The notes beneath the pieces are model-generated. The model searched no databases and was not told where the DNA came from. It worked only from the letters and a program-made list of their open reading frames with translations. From contig JWZX01002560.1 in assembly GCA_001275005.1 (NCBI GenBank), positions 1-16,747 on the forward strand: 16,747 bases of DNA, in the 5' to 3' direction. Below, piece after piece: positions 1 through 6,738 of this stretch (position 1 is the first letter of the stretch; each line of letters starts with the position of its first letter). This DNA comes from Chrysochromulina tobinii. Lineage: Eukaryota > Haptophyta > Prymnesiales > Chrysochromulinaceae. Both the position numbers and the translations under genes were made by a program.

Positions 1-4
1 CCTC

Positions 5-37
<33 letters not shown>

Positions 38-1839
38 CGAGGAGGCCGCTCCGGCTAGCCCGCTCGGCAGGTGTCGCCCCGAAACTGACGAAACTGACGA
101 ACCTGGGGAGCTCGGCAGGTGGAGCCCCGAAACTGACGAAACGCTCGAACGCGGCCAGCCGTTGGCGGACGTGGACGAGGACGAGGAGGAGGGGCCCTTC
201 GTTCCCGAGGAGGAGGAGGAGGGTGTGTTGACGCAGGGCGATGGGTTGATGATGGCCAAGGCTAGGCGCTCGCCGGGCCGCTCGCCGGTACGTCGGCCGC
301 TCGTCGAAGAGGCGCCCGAGACGACGCTGGTCGAGGAGGCCGCGGAGGCGGATTGGGATGACGACGGCGAGGCGGCGGCGACAGAGGCCGGAGCGGTGGA
401 GGCCGAGGACGCCCATGCGGCGGCGGCGGCGACGGGGTCGGCGGCAGTCATTGCAGATTTGGACGCGACGGAGCATAATGAGGTCGAGATCTCGCCAGAT
501 GAGATCGAGATCCCGCCAGATGAGACCCCGCCGCCCGCCTCTGCCTCCGGTCGGAAACAGATCGCCGTGCTAGCCGACGAGCCCGCGAGGCTCGCTGACG
601 AAGCTGACGAACCTGGGGAGCCCGCGTGGCTCGCGGACGCCGCCGTGCGCGTAGAAGCAGCACCGGAGATGGCTGAGCCAGCAAGTCCGGTAGAAGCAAG
701 ACCGGCAGAAGCAAGACCGGTCGGCCCCGCCCCATCCCGCACGCACGCCCTCGCGCTCGCCTCGGCGCTCGCTGCGCCGTGGAGCCAGCACCTCGCCGCC
801 CTCGCGGCCGCCGAGGACGCACCCAGCGTGAGCGAGCTGGCCGCAGCGATCGAGGAGGGCTGTGCACGAGCGCGTGCAGTCGGCGATCAGCGAGGCGGTG
901 GAGAGGGCGCTCGCCACGGCGCGAGACGATGCGTACCGCGCCGCGCGTGCCGTCGCGTATGGCGAGGCACGCGCCGAGGTGGGCGCCTCCTTCAAGGAGC
1001 AGCTGCGCGCCGAGGTGGGCGCCTCCTTCGAGGCGCAGCTGCAGGCGCTGCGCGCCGAGGTGGACGCGGCGCGTGCGCAGGCGGCCAGCGTGGTGCAGCG
1101 CGCCGAGGCCGAGCGGGAGGCCGAGACGGCGGCGCTCGCGAAGCAGTTGGTCGCACGGCATGAACTGCTGCAGGAGCGCGAGGCCGCCCTCACCGCGCAG
1201 GACGCGCACGCGCGTGGCCTCGCACATCTCATGCGCACCCGTGCAGTCGAGATGGTGGCGCGCCGCGCCTCGCGCTCACAAGGAAACGCTATGCTCCATC
1301 GCTGCTGGCGCGCCCTTCGCATGCATTGCGCCGCCAACCAGCTGGTGGCCGACCGCAAGCGCTTCCGGCAAATGATGCTCGAGCAGCAGCAGCAGCAGCA
1401 GCAGCGCATCGCGACGATGCATGCCATCGTCGGAGACGCTGTGTCGGCCGCGCGCTCCGAGACCATCGCGACGCCCATGACGACGCCTCAAACGGCCAGC
1501 ACGTCGATGGTCGACGCGGCGCACGCGTGGCTGCCGTTGGACCCAGTTTCGTCATTTTCGTCAGTTTCGCTGGACCCGGACGCGCCCGCGAGCTTTCGCA
1601 GGCTCTCCCACGGTGCGCACGCTCTCAAGGTCGATCTGGCAAGCGAGCTGCGGGCGAGCCTCACACCTGCTTTCACACCTGCTTTCACACCTGATTGGAC
1701 CCCGAGTGGGAGCAGCGCCTCCGCGGCGACGGCGAAGCACAAGACGCCGATGGACGTCGACCCGCGCACGCTACTGCGCGTGGCCAACCACAAGGTCGGG
1801 TTTGCTGCGCTCGATCTCGTTCATCTGCGCTCGCAGTGA
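1..1839 (+). CDS. Acidic, low-complexity coiled-coil protein (5' partial; intron or frameshift near 828-880)
   Basis: The frame beginning at base 3 is open from the window edge, so the gene starts upstream. It encodes an Ala/Ser-rich start, a 16-residue tandem repeat containing PETDE, acidic stretches, and Pro/Ala/Glu-rich sequence. Coding then moves to the +1 frame, which holds a strong Ala/Glu/Arg/Gln coiled coil (about 880-1230, with a repeated EVGASF unit), a CWRALR segment, seven Gln (1384-1404) and a Ser/Thr/Pro-rich tail ending in TGA at 1837-1839. The switch fits either a 52-base GTGAGC...GTGCAG intron at 828-879 (phase 0) or one extra G near 857-859. With either, one continuous protein results. 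I recognise no catalytic domain; a cytoskeletal or scaffold role is only a guess from the coiled coil. The initiator is not in the window, and internal TTG or GTG codons are not credible eukaryotic starts. Confidence 0.65.
62..142 (+). repeat. 48-base tandem repeat containing CGAAACTGACGAA
   Basis: Two copies start at 62 and 110 with the same GCTCGGCAGGTG start and CCCCGAAACTGACGAA core. The period is 48 bases (16 codons), so it keeps the frame and gives a 16-residue protein repeat with a PETDE core. A degenerate third copy lies near 590-640 (GCTGACGAAGCTGACGAACC). Confidence 0.75.
828..879 (+). other. Candidate 52-base intron (GTGAGC...GTGCAG), alternatively a one-base frameshift site
   Basis: The sequence has a consensus-like donor GTGAGC at 828-833 and acceptor GTGCAG ending at 879. 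Its length is 1 modulo 3, exactly what is needed to move from the acidic upstream frame to the coiled-coil downstream frame, joining Ser (825-827) to Ser (880-882) in phase 0. Against this, the 'intron' itself reads like coding helix on both sides of a GGG run at 857-859, so deleting one G there also gives a smooth coiled coil. A transcript would decide. Confidence 0.5.
1542..1573 (-). repeat. Inverted copy of the CGAAACTGACGAA motif
   Basis: On the minus strand this reads CCAGCGAAACTGACGAAAATGACGAAACTGGG in pieces: a 13-base exact match to the motif at 80-92 and 130-142 (minus-strand match at 1557-1569), followed by a further GACGAAACT unit. It lies inside the coding sequence and encodes a Ser/Phe/Val-rich stretch in the opposite orientation from the upstream copies. 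Confidence 0.6.
1661..1696 (+). repeat. 12-base tandem repeat in coding sequence
   Basis: Three units beginning TCACACCTG (1661, 1673, 1685). The first two are identical TCACACCTGCTT and the third changes to TCACACCTGATT. In frame they encode a repeated TPAF unit ending in TPDW. The 12-base period preserves the frame. Confidence 0.8.
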
Positions 1840-1888
1840 CGAAGCTCGATCTCGTTCACCTGACGTTCGCCTGCGCTCGCAGTGACGA
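1810..1888 (+). repeat. Direct duplication spanning the stop codon
   Basis: CTCGATCTCGTTCA occurs at 1810-1823 and 1845-1858, and CTGCGCTCGCAGTGACGA at 1825-1842 and 1871-1888. The second copy carries about 11 extra bases between its halves. The TGA stop (1837-1839) lies in the first copy, so the second copy is 3' untranslated. This looks like a local duplication at the gene end. Confidence 0.75.
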
Positions 1889-2433
1889 GAAGAGCAGGGT
1901 TACGTGGTAACTGAGCGACCACAACCCCCCGGCCGTGGGAAGTTGAGCGGCGCGCGCCGCGGCGCTGGTGGACGTGGATGAGTGGTATGTCCTGCAACGC
2001 CGCCGGGCGCACCCAGAGAGAGAGTCCAATCGTCACAGAGGTTGCCGTTACGGGCACAGCTCGGTTTCAGCGCTTCGCTCTGTGCTCTCAGATCCGGACG
2101 CGATATCTCTTCACACACTTCCACCCTGGCGCCCGTCCGCGGTCCGGATGTGTCTAGTGTGAAAAGTCCACTTCGGTTCCGACCAGCACGATGCCAGTAC
2201 GACTCTCGACTCTTGCGTCTCGACTGTCGTGGTGCGCCGTTTTCTCTTTTCATTTCCCGGTTTCTCGTGCATGTGTACCCTAAGTCAACGCTGTTGGCGC
2301 GGCACGCAAATTTTTTCGGGACTCTCGCGGCGCATCTTCGGCGTCGCAGTTTCCACTTTCCAATTACGACGTCCAGTAACTCGTCAACGCCGGTACCACG
2401 CCGGACATCTTCCAAGTGGCAAGTGCCTCGCAA
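1840..2433. other. Gene-free stretch between convergent genes
   Basis: Apart from the second half of the stop-codon duplication (to 1888) I see no supported gene, RNA or mobile element. Base composition is more mixed than in the neighbouring coding DNA. It probably holds the 3' untranslated regions of the coiled-coil gene (plus) and the hypothetical gene (minus). Confidence 0.6.
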
Positions 2434-3045
2434 TCAGTGAGGTGCAGTGATCGGTCGCCGCGCCTGGTGCGGGTCGCGGCGCTTCGTGGACATGGGGGAC
2501 GGATTGCCCCTCATCCTGACGACGTTGTCGATGATGCTGAGCTCGTGGGCGGCTGTGGGGCTGTTGCGTAGGTTAGGCAACGACAGCTTGCCAAATGACC
2601 TGTTCATGCTGAAGTTACTTCGGCGCGATTGCATTTGCATCGAATGCGTCTCGATGAAGCGCTCTGCGTACCCACCCACCCCCTTGCGAGGCTCAATTGG
2701 CATAGTCGAATGGCCAGGGACGGAGTTGACGACACGCGCATGGAGGGAAGGGTGCTCCAGCAGCGCAGATGGCAGTTCGAGGTGATCAAGAGCCGGAAGC
2801 GGCGTGCCTCGCAAATCTGCGGAGCGTCGTACGTACCATTCTATTTTTGCTTTGAGATGCGGAGCATATTTTGTCCTCCACCGTTCGTTCAACGCAAGCT
2901 CTCGTGCCTCCTGGAGGCGCTTTGCCTTTGCTTTTGCTTCGGCGATGTACTTGGTGACTCTCGCCGCCTGGTCAAAGCGTGTCGGTGGCTCTGCAACGGC
3001 TGCGCCGGCATTGGGCAGTGTGGGCGCTGAGGCGCTCTGGAGCAT
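2434..3045 (-). CDS. Hypothetical basic protein, 203 residues
   Basis: Runs from ATG at 3045-3043 (context AAACCATGC, a fair Kozak match with A at -3) to TGA at 2436-2434. Its composition is balanced and unlike the Arg/Ala-rich antisense frames in this DNA, which supports real coding. Visible parts: a short Ala/Pro start, a charged helix at about residues 25-72 rich in Lys/Arg/Ala/Glu with aromatic WY residues, a middle section with LPALDHLELP and a conserved-looking GGYAERF segment, then a Ser/Asn/Arg-rich tail with several Met. There is no signal peptide or membrane segment. I do not recognise a family. The start is divergent from the dioxygenase at 3242, so a shared promoter region is likely. 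Confidence 0.6.
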   Translation of the reverse strand: MLQSASAPTLPNAGAAVAEPPTRFDQAARVTKYIAEAKAKAKRLQEARELALNERWRTKYAPHLKAKIEWYVRRSADLRGTPLPALDHLELPSALLEHPSLHARVVNSVPGHSTMPIEPRKGVGGYAERFIETHSMQMQSRRSNFSMNRSFGKLSLPNLRNSPTAAHELSIIDNVVRMRGNPSPMSTKRRDPHQARRPITAPH

Positions 3046-3241
3046 GGTTTCGCCACGCTCTGCAACCGAGATCTAAAACTGGATTCGCTCGTCGCTCGGG
3101 GGTGAGACGCGACCCGCCCCGCGATTGTGCGGCCGCGGTGCGGCGACGCGAAACTGTCGTGTGATGAGATTGACATATTTGGCTCATTCCATTTAATTAA
3201 GGTCCCGCAAGCACAAAGGGTACCATTTGGTTCATAAGCTG
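3046..3241. promoter_or_regulatory. Divergent intergenic region, likely bidirectional promoter
   Basis: The interval separates the start of the minus-strand hypothetical gene from the first in-frame ATG of the plus-strand dioxygenase. It contains an AT-rich patch with TTTAATTAA near 3192-3200 in an otherwise GC-rich setting. No specific factor site can be named. If the dioxygenase starts at 3320, the region extends to 3319. Confidence 0.4.
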
Positions 3242-4417
3242 ATGGTTGTTGGGCCTTCTCAAACTTTCTATTTCGAACGCGCGACTTCCCTAGCCTTTTC
3301 CCGAGCGCGGCCGACGACGATGGTTGGAGTCGCGCTTGGGTGGATGACAGCAGGATTAACCACGAGTGCCTTGCCTTGCATCGAGCCGCCTCCACGCCTC
3401 CAAGCACAGGACAGCCGAGCGCTTGCCGATTTGGCCCGGCCACTGGTTCTAAAGCACGGCTTTGTTCTTCTCGAAGGTCTTGATGAGATGAGCGCGGCAG
3501 AGATGGTTGACCTTGTGCGGGCGATAGCAGGCCCGAATCACGAGATGCTTCGCTTCGACTCCGGGATGTATGGGGATAATTGCGTCCCCGGGGTGCCGGA
3601 GGTTCGCGTGCTCGGACGTGGCCATGAGCGAGCACTCCTGACGGACATCGGATACGAGTGGCATCAGGACGGCGGTGGCTCCGCGCCTTTCATCACGATG
3701 CTGCACTGCAAGGAGCCGGCCGAGGGCGCCGACACCCTATTTGCAGATGGTGCCGTGCTCTTCGCGCGCCTCTCGGCCGCCGACCAGCAACACGCACGCT
3801 CCTGGAGCGCCGTCTATTCAAATGAGTTCACAGCTGGCGGCCCCACTGCGCTCGACGCCGCGTACGGCGTCCGGGTGAGTGCCTGCGGCACGCGCCGCCT
3901 GCGCGCAGCATCTCGTCGCAAGACGGGCTGGACGCTCTCTCGCTTCCGCCGTTCGCTCGTGACGGTGGCTCGCGATGGCGTTGAAAGGCTGCTTGCGGGT
4001 GGCAAGGCGCTCGAGTGCCTCGAAACCATCGCGCCCGACACGGCGCATGCGTCCGTCGGGGCACAGGGGACGCCACCCGAAGAAGAGCCCATCGCGCAGG
4101 TCCTGAGCGCCGAGGCGAGCGCTGCAGAGCTCTCACGCCTGCTCCGCGCCGCTTTGGGACCTTTGGAGGAGTCGCCGCTCGATGACGACCTGCGCGCGCT
4201 CGGCGCGACGCGCTTCGATCCGGAGGCCGTGTACGTACATGCATGGCAGCGTGGCGATGCGCTCGTGTTCGACAATGATCGCATGCTGCACAGCACGGTG
4301 CCGCTCGCGCTCTATCGGCCGACAGACCGTCGTCTAATGTGGCAAGTGATCTGTCGGTGCGAGGAGAGTAGGGTCGAGGACCGCTTCCGGTTCGGCCAGG
4401 TGCGACGAGAGAACTAG
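3242..4417 (+). CDS. TauD/TfdA-family 2-oxoglutarate, Fe(II)-dependent dioxygenase
   Basis: Family members use Fe(II), O2 and 2-oxoglutarate to hydroxylate small substrates; the substrate here is unknown. From ATG 3242 the protein has 391 residues. The iron-binding triad is visible: His141 and Asp143 in EWHQDGG and distal His350 in MLHSTVPL, with Arg363/Arg364 placed to bind 2-oxoglutarate. ADTLFADG is also typical of the family. The region between these blocks (about residues 200-330) is more divergent. A second in-frame ATG at 3320 has a better context (A at -3, G at +4) and would give 365 residues; the extra N-terminus might be a targeting sequence or not translated. A GTGAGT at 3875 looks like a donor, but the frame is open throughout and I kept it as coding. 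It is convergent with a second oxygenase of a different subfamily. Confidence 0.85.
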   Translation: MVVGPSQTFYFERATSLAFSRARPTTMVGVALGWMTAGLTTSALPCIEPPPRLQAQDSRALADLARPLVLKHGFVLLEGLDEMSAAEMVDLVRAIAGPNHEMLRFDSGMYGDNCVPGVPEVRVLGRGHERALLTDIGYEWHQDGGGSAPFITMLHCKEPAEGADTLFADGAVLFARLSAADQQHARSWSAVYSNEFTAGGPTALDAAYGVRVSACGTRRLRAASRRKTGWTLSRFRRSLVTVARDGVERLLAGGKALECLETIAPDTAHASVGAQGTPPEEEPIAQVLSAEASAAELSRLLRAALGPLEESPLDDDLRALGATRFDPEAVYVHAWQRGDALVFDNDRMLHSTVPLALYRPTDRRLMWQVICRCEESRVEDRFRFGQVRREN

Positions 4418-4576
4418 GCGCTCGTGGGGCGCCGGTCACAGAGTCTGAGTCGGTGTTGGGCCGCGAGGCGCATGTGTGACTTACTCACAGTCGCAAGCGT
4501 AGGAGTGTCACGGAGAATCCTTTTCATTTTCCTGACCTCAGGCTAAACTCCGTAATTACTCCGTAAAGTAGCTCGG

Positions 4577-5683
4577 CTATGTGATGGCAACCGCGACAGC
4601 CGGCGCCGCTCCCGCGTGCGTTCCGTCAAGCTCTCGCTTCGGGATGGTCTGGTACTCGATCGATCCCTCCTCGTTCCTGAGCTTGTAGAAGAACATGATG
4701 AGCGAGTAGCGCACGCCGCTGCGCATCGCGGAGACGGCATGCATCACGTCGTCCGTATGGGCGGTCGCCTCGCCCTCGGTGCGCCCGATCGTCGTGTGTC
4801 GCCCATCGAGGATGACGTGTAATCGACCGCCCTCGTGGCCCATGTCGTCGCTCAAGGCGACGTTGATCGTCACGTTCGAGACGTCGTGGTGGAAGGCGAT
4901 CCACGGGCGCGTGTCGCGCGTGTACCGTCGAATGAAGAGGTCGACGTAAAAGCCGCCATCGGCCGCCTCTGTGACCTCGGCCGTTGCAGCTGTCATGGGT
5001 TGACCCGAAGCGTCGGCCCTCTTGGTCGCCTCCGCGCGCTGGATTTCGAGCACCTCGTCCGCTAGCCGCCAGAGCGCCTCGGTCTCAGCTCGCCCGATCA
5101 GCTCGATCAGCCGCTCGACCTTGATGTTGAGCTGATGCTGCGCCATCCGATCCACTGAATCGCGGCTCACGTCACGATCGGCGTCGACCGCGCCGCGCAG
5201 CGCCGCGCAGCCCTCCAAGCTGATCATGCGCGGGCGCCGCACCACCAAACGCGTCGACGTCAATGCTGCGCAATCGAGCAGCGCCACGAGGGCGGTGGCC
5301 TCCTCGTACACCTTGTCATCGATGAGTACCCCGCGGAGGATAGGGTGCATCTTGGCCGCCGTGTCTTCAAACTCGCCCTCGAATCCATCCCTGTCCTCGG
5401 CGCTGCTGCTGGCACCGGCCGCACTGCTGATCGCTGCCTCATGCTCCTGCCTCATGATCCTGGCCGCACTGCTGATCGGCAGCGCGTCGTCGGCCTCAGG
5501 CTGGCGCGACCTCCTCGCCTCGGCCACGGCCGCATCCACTGAGAGCAGGGGCAATATGGCAGGTGCGAATTCCCACGAGGTGCGCCCGTCGGTCCCGTTG
5601 ACCAGCACGATCTCGGCGCGGTCGGTAGACATGACATTGCCAACCGCCGCCGCCGCAAGATCGGCGCGCTCGTCTACAGGCAT
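4577..5683 (-). CDS. Prolyl-4-hydroxylase-like 2-oxoglutarate/Fe(II) oxygenase
   Basis: 368 residues, ATG at 5683-5681, TAG at 4579-4577. The C-terminal half carries the P4H-type double-stranded beta-helix: His265 and Asp267 in FHHDVS, a strand with TINVALSDD, GGRLHVI, distal His315 in DVMHAVSAMRSG, and Arg325 ten residues later to hold 2-oxoglutarate. The N-terminal 120 residues are Ala-rich and variable, and about 180-220 looks helical. It probably hydroxylates a protein or peptide residue, but the target cannot be read from the sequence. There is no clear signal peptide, so an ER collagen-type role is not supported. The start lies 173 bases from the divergent Aquarius start. A tail of ACTCCGTAA direct repeats follows the stop near 4548-4566. 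Confidence 0.83.
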   Translation of the reverse strand: MPVDERADLAAAAVGNVMSTDRAEIVLVNGTDGRTSWEFAPAILPLLSVDAAVAEARRSRQPEADDALPISSAARIMRQEHEAAISSAAGASSSAEDRDGFEGEFEDTAAKMHPILRGVLIDDKVYEEATALVALLDCAALTSTRLVVRRPRMISLEGCAALRGAVDADRDVSRDSVDRMAQHQLNIKVERLIELIGRAETEALWRLADEVLEIQRAEATKRADASGQPMTAATAEVTEAADGGFYVDLFIRRYTRDTRPWIAFHHDVSNVTINVALSDDMGHEGGRLHVILDGRHTTIGRTEGEATAHTDDVMHAVSAMRSGVRYSLIMFFYKLRNEEGSIEYQTIPKRELDGTHAGAAPAVAVAIT

Positions 5684-5856
5684 TCGAAGCCCCGCGAAAT
5701 TGCTTTCGAAACCTCTCCGTGAAGAGCACTTGTCACCAAAGGGTCAACCGGCCTTGTGCCCGACTTCCCCCGTCATCATACCTCGCTTTGCCGATTTCAC
5801 AGGCGACTGGACCGTCGACAGTCCGTCGACACGCGAAAGCGCGGCTCACGTCGCAG
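5684..5856. promoter_or_regulatory. Short bidirectional promoter region between oxygenase and Aquarius genes
   Basis: Only 173 bases separate the two divergent ATGs, so both promoters and 5' leaders must overlap or lie inside one another's leader. The Aquarius frame is also open back to 5719, but without an ATG before 5857. No TATA box is obvious. Confidence 0.45.
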
Positions 5857-6690
5857 ATGCCTGACAAGCGCCCTACGCGGCCGGGTGGAAGCGGCGGCGG
5901 CGCCAAGAAGCCGAGGCGGCAGCCTACCACCAGACGGTCCACAGAAGATGCGACGATCAAGCGCCTCGCCGCTGAGCATTGGCCCGCCGACGGCACCGCA
6001 GAGTGTGCCTGTGATGAGGCGCTCATTGCCGACGTGTACTACAACCATCTGAGTCGCCCGGCGCGCGGGCGCGACGCGTCTGCGTGCCTCGCCACGCTCG
6101 AGCTCTCCGGGTACCTCGAACGCTACTTGTGGCCTCATCTCGGCGACCCGGCCGCAGCCTCGTGGGAGCACATCATGTCGATCGTGGCACTCGTGAACCT
6201 GAAGGCGCGTGAGGGTGCGCCGCCGTGGTTGGCCTTCCACAGCGCGCCCGAGCGCTTTGGCACCTTCTTCGCGCGCCTCCTCGACCTGCCAGCCGAGCGG
6301 CCGCGCACGAGGTTCGGAGCCGCGGCGGCGTACGAAGCGCGCGCGGCCTGGGCGACCTTCCTGGTGCATGTGTTCGCGTCGCTCGAAGACGCGATGCTGC
6401 GCCCGCACGCGTTGCGGCTGGTCTCGCTGCCCATGTGGGAGACCTTGACGCCGACGCACCTGCAGCAGCTTCTCGCCGCCCAGCCGCAGCTCGCGAAACC
6501 TTGGAAGGGCCTCTCCAAGCGACGCGACAAGGAGGCAAAGATGGCCTCGCCGCCCGCGTCGTCGCGCCACGAGCGCGAGTTCATCCCTGGGCTGCTCCGC
6601 GCCTTCCTGCGCGCGCTGGCGGTCGCGGGCGGCGAGGCGACAGACGAGCTGGCCGTGAAGGAGGGCGATGGCGACGGCGGCGGCGGCGAC

Positions 6691-6738
<48 letters not shown>

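Noticed and set aside
1900-2433. Minus-strand open frame of 177 codons
   Set aside because: It begins with TTG, is Arg-rich with no recognisable domain, and lies in the gap between convergent genes. I treat it as chance openness in GC-rich DNA.
3875-4099. GTGAGT donor-like site in the TauD-type gene with in-frame acceptors at 4066 or 4099
   Set aside because: The frame is open throughout and the segment reads like family sequence (FRRSLVTV...LLAGGKALE). Removing it would delete a core strand region. Kept as coding, but transcripts could change this.
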